This document shows positions 47,689-56,844 of a stretch of DNA of 64,000 nt, piece by piece (the first letter of the stretch is position 1; every line of letters starts with the position of its first letter). The notes under the pieces were generated by a model. The model ran no database searches and was not told the DNA's origin. It saw only the letters and a list, made by a program, of their open reading frames with translations. This DNA comes from Legionella erythra (GTDB lineage: Bacteria > Pseudomonadota > Gammaproteobacteria > Legionellales > Legionellaceae): the NCBI RefSeq assembly GCF_001467615.1, contig NZ_LNYA01000034.1, positions 42,036 through 106,035 on the forward strand, read 5' to 3'. The position numbers were made by a program, and so were the translations under genes.

Positions 47689-49104
47689 TCAGACTGTCAT
47701 GTTTTGAGCGTGTGTCTCTTCATTCAATTGATCAGTTGCTGTCGTTAACTCGTTCTCGCTAATCGCCAAGGCCGCCTGCAAAATATCCTCTTTTCCGGTG
47801 GTGGCTTTGATAAGGGGAATGCCATTTTGCTGAATCAGGCCCTCAAGGAGTGATTTTAATTCTTCCATGTAAGGGAGCTTTTCTGGTTGAGGCGCTTTTT
47901 TTATCTCGTCGACCGTGGGGATAGCCACCTTGATTTCTTCCCCATCAGGACGTTTGAAGATCAAGCCTTCCGAAGTTAATTGCACGGGGGGAACCGGTAT
48001 TTTGCCATCTGATTCTGCGCTGCCCTTTGCAAAAACCTGTTTTAAGGTTTCATCATCGGTCTTGATGAAATTCACCTCGGTGCCTTCGATAACACGCTGG
48101 CCGGTGACTAAATTAAAGCCGGTGAGATGATGGGCTTTTTTACCCTGGAGAATGGACGAGAGCGAAATAGCGCTTTGATAGGCGACTTTGCAGCCCAAAT
48201 CGATGGGCACGCCAATGACATAACCCATGCCTTTGCCGGCATATTTCATAGTATTAGCCAACATCCAGGCGCAGGAAATGCCGGAAAATGTTTCCACCAG
48301 TTTGCCGGCATAAGTTGGTGCGACCAACATGATGCCCAACGTACCCGATGAGCCGGTAAAAAAATACAACAAGGCGCTAAGACTGGTGGTCACAAAGGCG
48401 CGCACCGGTTGCGATTCGGTTGATTTGGCGATTACATTGCCTAAAATATAGCCGGTTGTATACCCTGTCATTTCCATGGGCCAGGCTAAAGCCGGGACTA
48501 ATACGGAAGTCACCGGCAGGGACGCCTTTGATTTCGTATCCAGCTTTTTACATTGGTGGTTAATAAAGCGGGTAAAATCGCGCCACTCGCTGTCGCTGAT
48601 TTTTGATTTCATCTTGCTGTTTATTTCCTCCAGTTTCTTGTCGTTATTGAGGAATTTTTGAGCAGAATGCAAAACGGTGTCGCGTGTTTCGTCATCAATG
48701 CTGATTTGGCTTAGTTTCAGGGCATTATCCAGCAGCATAATTAATTTGGCTGAAGAGGAGGAACCCACAGTGTAGGTTTTATCCACTTGCGATTTAATGT
48801 AGAAAACCAGCGCAACGAGGATGCGTAAAGCTTCAACATGCTTTTCAATGGCTTCGGGTTTAACGAGCAGGAAATTTTCCTTTTCAAGTTGGCTGGGTTT
48901 TAGTAAATCCTCTTTAAGAGCATCCAGCATTTTTAAAATGAATCGGGTCTGCTGGTCACGGGTACTGACATCGGTGGCGCCAAAAAAACAGGAAATGGCA
49001 TAGGGTTGAGGTGCTTTAGCAAAATCAATTTGTTTTATTTTTGAGTATTCTTCGCGAATTTCAAGCAAATTTTTCAGGAATTCGTCATCCAAACAATAGG
49101 TCAT
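47689..49104 (-). CDS. Hypothetical membrane-interacting protein, effector candidate
   Basis: A 471-residue protein of no recognised family. Residues 1-190 are helical and charged with no signal peptide. Residues ~194-320 hold several Gly/Ala-rich hydrophobic stretches (for example SVLVPALAWPMEMTGYTTGY and GTLGIMLVAPTYAG) that could insert in membranes. The rest is soluble and ends in an acidic tail, AISENELTTATDQLNEET, resembling the glutamate-rich E-block of Dot/Icm substrates. GAGGTGG before the ATG is a strong ribosome-binding site. It is a single gene. Effector status is inference; no catalytic motif was found. Confidence 0.6.
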   Translation of the reverse strand: MTYCLDDEFLKNLLEIREEYSKIKQIDFAKAPQPYAISCFFGATDVSTRDQQTRFILKMLDALKEDLLKPSQLEKENFLLVKPEAIEKHVEALRILVALVFYIKSQVDKTYTVGSSSSAKLIMLLDNALKLSQISIDDETRDTVLHSAQKFLNNDKKLEEINSKMKSKISDSEWRDFTRFINHQCKKLDTKSKASLPVTSVLVPALAWPMEMTGYTTGYILGNVIAKSTESQPVRAFVTTSLSALLYFFTGSSGTLGIMLVAPTYAGKLVETFSGISCAWMLANTMKYAGKGMGYVIGVPIDLGCKVAYQSAISLSSILQGKKAHHLTGFNLVTGQRVIEGTEVNFIKTDDETLKQVFAKGSAESDGKIPVPPVQLTSEGLIFKRPDGEEIKVAIPTVDEIKKAPQPEKLPYMEELKSLLEGLIQQNGIPLIKATTGKEDILQAALAISENELTTATDQLNEETHAQNMTV

Positions 49105-49333
49105 TTCACCACCTCATCCTTGTTAATTTTATCTCCTAACATTTTATATTACGAAATTAGTGGTTAAATGCAATGTTACTTGATTAATTTTTACTAGTTT
49201 GTTGCATGGGGAGGGTGATTGATGGTTATTTATAAATCAATTTGCATTTATTATGTTTTTTAGCGTCGACGCATTAACCTCTTGAAAAACAAATGATATA
49301 GTGAGGTCAAACCCGTTTGTCGTAGTGTGAGTT

Positions 49334-50200
49334 ATGACGTCCTTGAAGCAATTTTTTTACCTGCTGCGCTTTTCTCATTGGACGAAGTCCGCTTTTGTTT
49401 TCCTGGGTGTCATTTATTCCGGCACCCTGGAGTATCTGGTCGATGCCATCCTGGCTGCGCTCTCCTTTTGCCTTATCGCCAGTGCCGTTTATATTTATAA
49501 CGATTTTCAGGATATGGAAGAAGACAGGCTGCATCCCCACAAGCGGTTAAGACCGCTGGCGAGCGGGGAGATTTCTTTGGACATCGCGTTTGGCACCTTG
49601 ATCATGTTGCTGTTGGTGGGGCTGTTGATTGCCTGGTCTGTTTCCATGACCCTCGCCGTCATCCTGGCCGTGTATTTACTCGTTAATCTTGCCTATAACC
49701 ACTTGCTGAAAAGTATACCGATCCTTGATGTTCTCTGCATTGCCAGTGGTTTTATGCTGCGTGTATTGGCAGGAACAATAGGCATTGGCTTACCGATTTC
49801 CTGGTGGTTGACGATTACGGCTACTTTAGTCAGTCTGCTGATTGCTCTCGGTAAACGACGATTGGAGAAACAATTGGGCTTAAGTTATGACACGCGGCCT
49901 GTGCTTAAAAAATACTCAACCAAAACCCTGGACTATCTCATCAATGGGGTGGCCATCAGTTGTTTCATTGCCTATTTGCTGTACACCATTATCGTTCATG
50001 ATGAAGCTTTTTATTTTCTCTTGACCTTGCCTTTTGCGGCGATTGGTTTATGGCGGTTTGCCTGGTTTACCAGGCAGGATAGCCCCAGTGATGATCCGAT
50101 TTCCCTGTTTTTCGGTGATAATCTGTCACGCTTTAACCTGCTCTGCTTTGTCTTATTAACGTTAGTCGCATTAAGCCCTGTAGCGGCTTTAAACCCATGA
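49334..50200 (+). CDS. UbiA-family prenyltransferase, decaprenyl-phosphate phosphoribosyltransferase-like
   Basis: A 288-residue polytopic enzyme of the UbiA superfamily with about eight to nine membrane helices. The first Asp-rich motif YNDFQDMEEDRLHPHKRLRP is of the type seen in decaprenyl-phosphate phosphoribosyltransferases, which join PRPP to a polyprenyl phosphate, and IALGKRRLEKQLG with TRPVLKKYS further supports that subgroup. In mycobacteria this is the first step to decaprenyl-phospho-arabinose. It overlaps the next gene, an AftB-like glycosyltransferase, by four bases, so the two probably act in one lipid-linked sugar pathway. Confidence 0.8.
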   Translation: MTSLKQFFYLLRFSHWTKSAFVFLGVIYSGTLEYLVDAILAALSFCLIASAVYIYNDFQDMEEDRLHPHKRLRPLASGEISLDIAFGTLIMLLLVGLLIAWSVSMTLAVILAVYLLVNLAYNHLLKSIPILDVLCIASGFMLRVLAGTIGIGLPISWWLTITATLVSLLIALGKRRLEKQLGLSYDTRPVLKKYSTKTLDYLINGVAISCFIAYLLYTIIVHDEAFYFLLTLPFAAIGLWRFAWFTRQDSPSDDPISLFFGDNLSRFNLLCFVLLTLVALSPVAALNP

Positions 50201-51720
50201 GGGTTAAACAGGCCGTCACGGCAGCCTGCCTGGTTTTGGCTTTTGTCTACTTAGTCATCCTGCAGGTGGAAGCCATCTGGCCTTTTACCATTGATGACAT
50301 GTACATCACCCTGCGTTATGCCAAAAATTGGGTGGCAGGGGGGGAATTACTCTGGAATATGGATTCCCCGCCGGTTGAGGGTTATTCCAATTTTAGTTTT
50401 TTAGTCCTTGCAGGCTATGTATTGACGTGGGGAGGGGATCCGGTTGCCGCGTTAAAGTGGATGGGGGTATGCGGTTTATTTTTCACAATCCTGGCGCTAT
50501 ATCTGTTATCGCGTTTCTGGTTTGGTCGCTTAATATCGTTGATTCCCTGCGTTTGGCTGTTGTTGTATCGCGGGCAAATCATCTGGTCAGTCAGCGGTTT
50601 GGAAACCACCACCTATCAGGCACTCCTGGCTTTAGGCCTATACTGCCTGTTGCGCGCTCAGGGGTATAAGGCTTCGCCTCAGGCACGCGGGGTGCCGCAA
50701 TTTCCCATGGCGTTGCTTGCCGGATTCCTGTTTGTTTTGGCATCCATGACCCGTTCGGAAGCGCCGGCATTGATTATGCTGTTTTATTGTCTCGCGGGTT
50801 GGGATGCTTTAAGCAGGCAACGGCTTGCTTTGAGGGCTATAGCCTGCAGCGCCATGGTATACCTGGTGGCCTTCCTGCCTTATTTTCTCTGGCGTTGGCA
50901 ATATTATGGTTTGCTGTTTTCTAATCCGGTTTATTGCAAAGGCCATTCGGCGGAGTGGTTTATTCTCGACTCGGATTATCTTTCGCTGGCCTGGCCGTTT
51001 TTGCTGCTTGCCATCTATGGTGCGTTAAGGAAGGGCAGGAATCGGCTGCCCTGGTATTTTATCTTGCCCAGCGTGGTTTATCTCCTGCTGTTAATCCGGG
51101 CTCAGTCCCTGGTGGCTTTTGATAACCGGTTATTTTTGCCGGTTTTTTTTCTGCTGTTGCCCGTGTCTTTGCAGGGATTGCGTGAGTTGGTCACGGTTTT
51201 TTTACCCAGGACGGAACAATCGGTCTCCACCGCGACCCTGTTGCTGGCCTCTTTTCTCATGGCGTTCTTTTTTATTCCGATGATGACCCTGCCGCAATTG
51301 CGGTATTTTACCAAAAATCCGGTTGCCGGTGAAAAGCTACGTCTGAAAGTGGTTCAATGGCTCAACCAGCACACCTCGGCAGACAGCCGTATCGTGTTAG
51401 GCGACAGCGGTTTTATCCCCTACTATAGCCCACTGCATTATACTGATTCCTATTGCCTTAATAATAAAGCCATGGCAATGCAGCCGCAGGCTGAGCGTGA
51501 TCAGTGGTTTTGCAGGACTATTCTTTCACTCAAGCCTGACGTCGTCATTCTGGCTTCTCTGATTGAAGGCAATAAAGTCACTTATATGCCAGTGGATCAA
51601 TGCCTGGAACAGGCGTTGAAAACAAACAGTGCTTATCAATTGCAGGCACTTTATTACAGCGCTTCTGATCATAGCGCCTACCGTTACCAGATTTTCCAGT
51701 TGGTAGGCGGAGCACCTTAA
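50197..51720 (+). CDS. AftB-like polytopic glycosyltransferase (GT-C fold)
   Basis: A 507-residue integral-membrane transferase with about ten to eleven helices. The N-terminal PFTIDDMYITLRYAKNWVAG has the DD motif of GT-C enzymes that use polyprenyl-phosphate sugars, and ELLWNMDSPPVEGYSNFSF continues the pattern of mycobacterial arabinofuranosyltransferase AftB. A soluble C-terminal part (~380-507) with RIVLGDSGFIPYY is periplasmic. Donor and acceptor are not known; together with the preceding gene a polyprenyl-phospho-pentose donor is the best guess. Similar transferases arabinosylate type IV pilin in some pseudomonads. Confidence 0.75.
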   Translation: MRVKQAVTAACLVLAFVYLVILQVEAIWPFTIDDMYITLRYAKNWVAGGELLWNMDSPPVEGYSNFSFLVLAGYVLTWGGDPVAALKWMGVCGLFFTILALYLLSRFWFGRLISLIPCVWLLLYRGQIIWSVSGLETTTYQALLALGLYCLLRAQGYKASPQARGVPQFPMALLAGFLFVLASMTRSEAPALIMLFYCLAGWDALSRQRLALRAIACSAMVYLVAFLPYFLWRWQYYGLLFSNPVYCKGHSAEWFILDSDYLSLAWPFLLLAIYGALRKGRNRLPWYFILPSVVYLLLLIRAQSLVAFDNRLFLPVFFLLLPVSLQGLRELVTVFLPRTEQSVSTATLLLASFLMAFFFIPMMTLPQLRYFTKNPVAGEKLRLKVVQWLNQHTSADSRIVLGDSGFIPYYSPLHYTDSYCLNNKAMAMQPQAERDQWFCRTILSLKPDVVILASLIEGNKVTYMPVDQCLEQALKTNSAYQLQALYYSASDHSAYRYQIFQLVGGAP

Positions 51721-51864
51721 TAACTGGGAAAGGCATACTAATTAACCGGTACCCGCGTGGTTCATTATCTGGTGTTTCTGGTTGATTAAGCATAAAATCA
51801 GCTGATTACATGGGTCGACCTCATGATGGAGAGGGTGCAGGATATTTTAGTTTTATCGTGCCCA

Positions 51865-51892
51865 TTGCAATTTAGAGTAAAGACTTTAGTAT
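51865..51892 (+). promoter_or_regulatory. Candidate promoter of the dehydratase gene
   Basis: TTGCAA (51865-51870) and TAGTAT (51887-51892) are 16 bp apart in the 219-base gap before the WbpM/PglF-like gene, about 47 bases ahead of its ATG. The rest of the gap (51721-51864) holds nothing else I can support. Confidence 0.4.
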
Positions 51893-51939
51893 TACGCTTT
51901 AAACGTTCGGTTGCCTAACATCAAAGGATTTTGCCAACG

Positions 51940-53805
51940 ATGGCTAATATTGGTGGATTATTGTCCAAAATATATAAAAAATTACCCTCGCTGATCTTTG
52001 ATGTATCGGCTATTCCCGTAGCCTGGTATTTTGCTTTTTGGTTACGCTATAACCTGCAGCCTTTCCCTCATCATTTAACATCAATCTATTCTATCGCAGC
52101 CCTTTTATTGCTGATGGTCATTCAGGTGAGCTGTTATTATTACTGCAAAGTCTACCGCGGGCTTTGGCGTTTTACCTCCATTAATGATGTCATCCGTATC
52201 ATCAAAGCGACGTTGTTGGCGATTGTGCTCGTTATCCCCGCATTCTATGTCACCTCGCTGCTTCAGCATGTGCCGCGCTCCATTCTACCCATGTATGCCT
52301 TGGGACTGGTCACCTTGCTTTGCGGCGGTCGCTTAACTATGCGTATGTACCGTGATCGCAAGGGGCGAGAGGACATGTCGCTGGAAATGAAACGGATTTT
52401 GATTATCGGCGCGGGTCATGCGGGTGAAGGCTTGCTTCGCGATCTTAAAAAAATGAACGCCTACCTGCCCGTGGGGTTGGTGGATGATAACCCGGGTAAG
52501 CGCGGCATGGACATTCATGGCGTTCGGGTGTTAGGCACCGTCCGTGAATTACCGGCGTTGGTTATCAATCATCAGATAGATTTGCTGTTCATCGCCATTC
52601 CTTCTGCCCGCTCAGCGGCGATGCGGCGTATTGTGGATTATTGTACTCGCTGCCGTATTCCTTTTCGCACCTTGCCCGGTATTTCGGCCCTGGTGAATGA
52701 CCAGATTGATGTGAAAGCCCTGCGCGAGGTCAGCATTGAGGATTTGCTGGGACGCGATCAGGTGCAACTGGAGTGGGACAAAATCGCAGGCGCCATCCAC
52801 GGTAAGAAAGTCATCGTGACCGGGGGCGGCGGTTCCATAGGCGAAGAATTATGCCGTCAGGTCATGGCCCATCATCCCGCACAATTACTAATCATTGATA
52901 ACTGTGAATTCAATTTATACAAAGCGGATTATGAATTAAGGCAGGCCTTTCCCGAGGTGTCGCTGCGGTTGAGTCTGACCTCCATTACCGATGCCTCCGC
53001 CATTGATGCGATTTTCCATCAGTTTAAACCGGATTTGGTGTTTCATGCCGCAGCCTATAAGCATGTACCCCTGCTGGAAGAGCAGGTGCGTGTTGCGGTG
53101 CAAAATAACGTGCTTGGCACCCAGGTTGTGGCTTTGGCGAGCGCTGAGGCAGGGGCCGAAAAATTCGTGTTGATTTCTAGCGACAAGGCGGTGAATCCAA
53201 CCAATGTTATGGGGACCACCAAGCGTGTGGCAGAAATTTATTGTCAGAATTTAAATGAACGGGTACGAACCCAATTTATTACCGTCCGCTTTGGCAATGT
53301 ACTGGGATCGGCTGGCAGTGTGGTGCCCCTGTTCCAGAAACAACTGGAAGCAGGCGGGCCGTTGACGGTGACCCATCCGGATATCCAACGCTATTTTATG
53401 ACGATTCCCGAAGCCTGCCAGCTGATTTTACAGGCCATGGTCAATGGGCATGGCGGAGAAATTTTTGTCCTCGACATGGGCGAGCCGATTAAGATCAGTT
53501 ATCTTGCGGAACAGATGATTCGTCTGGCGGGTAAAGAGCCAGGGAAGGACATTGCCATCCAATACACAGGGCTTAGGCCGGGTGAAAAATTGTTTGAAGA
53601 GCTTTTCCATGAGTCGGAGCAATTAGCTAATACCGAGCATGAAAAATTATTCAAGGCACGTTTTCGAAAAATTGACTGGCGCGAGCTGCTACAGACCCTG
53701 CGGCTTATGAATGAGGCTTGTCATGCCCATAATCATGACGAATTGTATGTCTTGCTGAAGAGCCTGGTGCCAGAATTCAAAACACGCTTTGAAGCCCTTA
53801 CTTAA
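51940..53805 (+). CDS. WbpM/PglF-type nucleotide-sugar 4,6-dehydratase
   Basis: A 621-residue membrane-bound SDR that would convert a UDP-N-acetylhexosamine to its 4-keto-6-deoxy form for O-antigen or protein glycan synthesis. Four transmembrane helices (~15-125) are followed by a CoA-binding-like Rossmann domain (LIIGAGHAGEGLLRDL) and the catalytic SDR domain (VIVTGGGGSIGEELCRQ). The active site reads SSDKAVNPTNVMGTTKR, with Met-xxx-Lys in place of Tyr-xxx-Lys as in WbpM/FlmA/PglF. The frame opens at TTG 51931, but AAAGGA places the start at ATG 51940. Confidence 0.92.
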   Translation: MANIGGLLSKIYKKLPSLIFDVSAIPVAWYFAFWLRYNLQPFPHHLTSIYSIAALLLLMVIQVSCYYYCKVYRGLWRFTSINDVIRIIKATLLAIVLVIPAFYVTSLLQHVPRSILPMYALGLVTLLCGGRLTMRMYRDRKGREDMSLEMKRILIIGAGHAGEGLLRDLKKMNAYLPVGLVDDNPGKRGMDIHGVRVLGTVRELPALVINHQIDLLFIAIPSARSAAMRRIVDYCTRCRIPFRTLPGISALVNDQIDVKALREVSIEDLLGRDQVQLEWDKIAGAIHGKKVIVTGGGGSIGEELCRQVMAHHPAQLLIIDNCEFNLYKADYELRQAFPEVSLRLSLTSITDASAIDAIFHQFKPDLVFHAAAYKHVPLLEEQVRVAVQNNVLGTQVVALASAEAGAEKFVLISSDKAVNPTNVMGTTKRVAEIYCQNLNERVRTQFITVRFGNVLGSAGSVVPLFQKQLEAGGPLTVTHPDIQRYFMTIPEACQLILQAMVNGHGGEIFVLDMGEPIKISYLAEQMIRLAGKEPGKDIAIQYTGLRPGEKLFEELFHESEQLANTEHEKLFKARFRKIDWRELLQTLRLMNEACHAHNHDELYVLLKSLVPEFKTRFEALT

Positions 53806-53810
53806 TTAGG

Positions 53811-54152
53811 ATGACCATGATCATCAGTTATGAAGAATTTGCCAAAGTGGATTTACGTTCAGGGACGATTGTTAAGGTAGAACCCTTCCCACGTGCCAAA
53901 AAGCCCGCGTATAAAGTTTGGGTGGACTTTGGCGCAGCGATTGGGGTATTGCAAACGTCCGCGCAGATTACAGCGCATTATACACCGGAGACTTTAATTG
54001 GGCGGCTGGTGATAGGCTGCGTCAATCTTGGTGAGAAAAACATTGCTGGTTTCACCTCGCAGTTTTTACTGGTCGGCTTTTCTGACTCACAGGGCGCTAT
54101 TTGCCTTGCAACAGTCGATAAACCGGTTGCCAATGGTGAGAAATTGCATTAA
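53811..54152 (+). CDS. csaA: CsaA-like tRNA-binding/chaperone protein
   Basis: A 113-residue single EMAP/tRNA-binding (OB) domain protein of the CsaA family. VDLRSGTIVKVEPFPRAKKP and LVIGCVNLGEKNIAGFTSQ are signatures. CsaA is described as an export chaperone that also binds tRNA. It starts five bases after the dehydratase stop; ATG codons at 53811 and 53817 are both possible. Confidence 0.93.
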   Translation: MTMIISYEEFAKVDLRSGTIVKVEPFPRAKKPAYKVWVDFGAAIGVLQTSAQITAHYTPETLIGRLVIGCVNLGEKNIAGFTSQFLLVGFSDSQGAICLATVDKPVANGEKLH

Positions 54153-54220
54153 GCCTGCCTTGATCTTCCGTTCCTAATCTGTTTTGATGAAAAGGTCTAT
54201 GGTAATCAAGGGAATCGTTC

Positions 54221-54820
54221 ATGAAAATTGTCATTATCGGCGCGTCAGGCACTATTGGAAAGGCCATTGTGCAGGAGCTTCAACCTCGTCATGAAGTAAT
54301 TCAGGCGAATTATAGCAATGGGGATATACAGGTTGATATCACGGATAAAAAATCCATCGACAATCTTTTCCAGACGATTAAACAGATTGATGCGATTGTT
54401 TTAGCGACAGGAAAAGTGCAATTCGATGATTTCATGGCCATGGACGATGCGGCTTACCAGATTGGTCTGCAAAATAAATTGATGGGGCAAGTTAATGTGG
54501 TCCTTGAAGGCAGGAAGCATTTAAATGATGGCGGTTCCTTCACCTTGACCAGCGGCATTTTAAGCCATGATCCCATCCCATTTGGTACGTCCGCCTCCAT
54601 GGTCAATGGGGCGATTGATTCGTTTGTTATCGCAGCCGCCATCGAAATGCCTCGCGGTCTGCGCATTAATGCCGTCAGCCCGACAGTAATCGAAGAAGCC
54701 ATGAAAGATTATGCGCCTTATTTCAGAGGCTATGCGCCAGTCAAAGCCGCCCGCGCGGCGTTAGCGTACAGCAAGAGCGTGGAGGGCTTGCAAACCGGCC
54801 AGATTTATCACGTCGAATAA
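54221..54820 (+). CDS. Short-chain dehydrogenase of an atypical subfamily
   Basis: A 199-residue Rossmann-fold SDR with the cofactor motif IGASGTIGKAIV. The usual catalytic Tyr-xxx-Lys is missing: the equivalent stretch reads FGTSASMVNGAID, although the TSGIL serine region and the RGLRINAVSPTVIEE tail are kept. This pattern recurs in a small SDR subfamily whose reaction is unknown to me. Oxidoreductase activity is therefore uncertain. It is a single gene. Confidence 0.85.
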   Translation: MKIVIIGASGTIGKAIVQELQPRHEVIQANYSNGDIQVDITDKKSIDNLFQTIKQIDAIVLATGKVQFDDFMAMDDAAYQIGLQNKLMGQVNVVLEGRKHLNDGGSFTLTSGILSHDPIPFGTSASMVNGAIDSFVIAAAIEMPRGLRINAVSPTVIEEAMKDYAPYFRGYAPVKAARAALAYSKSVEGLQTGQIYHVE

Positions 54821-54878
54821 GGCGGTGTGCCGCAAGCCATTTGATAATGTAAACAACTATACCTTACTCTAGACCCCC

Positions 54879-55075
54879 TGGATGCCGCGGACAAGCCGCG
54901 GCAGGTAGATGCATTAGGCAAAGCCTTTCGTTTCTGCGGACTAATTCAATAGCTTGTGTATTGCCTATTGTTCAATCGATGCGATCACTGTGTTACAGGC
55001 TGGGCAGAGAGCTACAGGTGATGGAGTTGCATTGCTCTCTTTTACCAACGTGCCGCGGCTTGTCCGCGGCATCCA
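54879..55075. repeat. Inverted pair of 25-bp REP-like palindromic units flanking ~147 bp
   Basis: TGGATGCCGCGGACAAGCCG begins the 25-bp unit at 54879-54903, and its exact reverse complement occupies 55051-55075. Each unit is itself a hairpin: TGCCGCGG, a 5-base loop, CCGCGGCA. The element fills most of the 350-base gap between the SDR gene and the permease gene. The 147 bases between the arms hold no open frame of note. The structure is that of a bacterial interspersed mosaic (REP pair) or a miniature inverted-repeat element; no transposase is present. Confidence 0.8.
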
Positions 55076-55170
55076 TCAGGAGTAAATGACGCATGGAAAG
55101 CTCCGCTTTGGCCCATAGTTGTATTGCTAATCACTCCGTGGCTGTTGACCGTCAATTATCATTTTCTCGC

Positions 55171-56649
55171 CTAATCCGAAGTCTTTTTCCGATCAGGAAA
55201 GATATCCTTAAACTGGACGTGCTTGTTGCGCTCCATGGCCTGGACGCGCTTTTTATGGAAACCGCCCAACGTATAAACCAGAATGGGACCGATAAAGCTA
55301 AAAAGACCCATGGCGAATGCAATCTTATAAGACATGTCTTTGTTTAATAATAACAGGATTAAACAGATCACCATTAGAAAAATGGCCACGAGGCCGGTGT
55401 AGGGTGAGCCCGGAGTTTTGTAGCGTAAATCGTCGGTGGTGTAACCGGCGGCGTACAATCGTTTGCGAAAATTTATCTGTGCCCAGCATAACGAGATCCA
55501 GGCGGTGGCGCCGGTGAAGCCTGAAACCAGCAGCAGGGCGATATAAAGCATGGATTGCCCAAAGAAATAACCGGCCGCCAGCAACAGCCAGATGGCAATC
55601 AGGGTCACAATGCCCGCATTCTGCGGGACGGCGTTGCGGTTGAGTTTGCTCAAGACATGCGGTGCCATGCCATTGCGCGCTAAAGCATTTAATGAGCGTA
55701 CAATCCCGTAAACGCCCGAGTTAGAACAGGACAATGTGGCGGTGAGGGTCACAAAACTGGTGGCGGCACCTGCCCAGTGCAGGCCATAAAAATTGAGTGC
55801 ATCAGCAAAGACGGAGTTGGCTAGCCCTGCCTTTTGCCAGGGGAAAATTAAAACCAGGCAGAATACCGGAATAATGTATATGAACAGGATCCTGAAGGTG
55901 ACGTTACGCACCGCCCGGGGAATCATGCGCGCCGGATCGATCGATTCGCCTGCCGCAAGCCCAATGATCTCCGATCCTTGATAGTTCACCAGCAACAACA
56001 CCATGGCGGTCAGCAAGACCAGGTATCCGTTAGGAAACATACCGCCTTGATCAAAGATGAATCGCCCACCGATTATACCAGCTGGTTGGGGCCCGTGAAT
56101 AAACCCGAAGAAGATTAAAATAGAAAGCCCCACAAAACCCATTAACGCGGTGATTTTAATGATGGCAAGCCAGAACTCGATCTCACCAAAAGTACCTACT
56201 TTGGCGATATTGATGTAGGTGATGAGAAGCCCGAAACAAACAGCCCAGACATAGCCGTTAATGCCGGTAAAATGCTGCATGATGATGCCGCCGGCTATGC
56301 ATTCGGCGGGAATGTAGGCCACCCAGCTAATCCAGTAGGACCAACCGACACCGCAGGCAATGGACGGGGAGATAAATTCGGCCGTGTAGTTAATGAAAGA
56401 ACCGGAAATGGGAATGGCGACAGCCAATTCACCCATACAAAGCATGGTTAGATAAATGATTAATCCGCCTAACACATAAGCAATGAATACAGCGGGACCA
56501 ACCTGGTTAATGACTTCACCCGTACCCAGGAAGTAACCTGAGCCGATAATACCGCCTAAGGCAATCAGTTGGACATGACGGTCTTTTAACCCGCGCTTGT
56601 AGCCGCCATCATCAATTGGCGAGCTGGTGGTATGGTTGTAATTAATCAC
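55171..56649 (-). CDS. APC-family amino-acid permease
   Basis: A 492-residue secondary transporter with 12 predicted membrane helices. IALGGIIGSGYFLGTGEVI is the APC helix-1 signature with the substrate-binding GSG, and GGEL-type ELAVAIPISGSFINYTAEF follows. Overall order resembles the enterobacterial CycA/ProY/GabP group of proton-linked permeases, but the amino acid carried cannot be read. The start is a GTG with a weak ribosome-binding site. The C-terminus is charged (MERNKHVQFKDIFPDRKK). Confidence 0.9.
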   Translation of the reverse strand: MINYNHTTSSPIDDGGYKRGLKDRHVQLIALGGIIGSGYFLGTGEVINQVGPAVFIAYVLGGLIIYLTMLCMGELAVAIPISGSFINYTAEFISPSIACGVGWSYWISWVAYIPAECIAGGIIMQHFTGINGYVWAVCFGLLITYINIAKVGTFGEIEFWLAIIKITALMGFVGLSILIFFGFIHGPQPAGIIGGRFIFDQGGMFPNGYLVLLTAMVLLLVNYQGSEIIGLAAGESIDPARMIPRAVRNVTFRILFIYIIPVFCLVLIFPWQKAGLANSVFADALNFYGLHWAGAATSFVTLTATLSCSNSGVYGIVRSLNALARNGMAPHVLSKLNRNAVPQNAGIVTLIAIWLLLAAGYFFGQSMLYIALLLVSGFTGATAWISLCWAQINFRKRLYAAGYTTDDLRYKTPGSPYTGLVAIFLMVICLILLLLNKDMSYKIAFAMGLFSFIGPILVYTLGGFHKKRVQAMERNKHVQFKDIFPDRKKTSD

Positions 56650-56844
56650 TAACTGTTTGGTCTCTCAAAAAAAGTTAATAAGGAGGCAGAATTGTACAAT
56701 AATTTTATAATCTGTCCATATTTTTTTACGGAGAAAAAGGACGGGAAAGAGATTTTTATAAGAAAATTCACCTGAACGCAAGAGAAATTTTCAATCCCTG
56801 CCTTCCGTTCTGTTTTGCAGGGATTGATTGCATTTTTCTGCTTA

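Noticed and set aside
49105-49333. AT-rich gap searched for a riboswitch or small RNA
   Set aside because: No conserved riboswitch core, hairpin with T run, or convincing promoter pair could be made out by eye.
55093-55347. 84-residue plus-strand frame overlapping the permease 3' end
   Set aside because: Two thirds overlap the permease on the opposite strand and it starts just after the inverted repeat; no ribosome-binding site.
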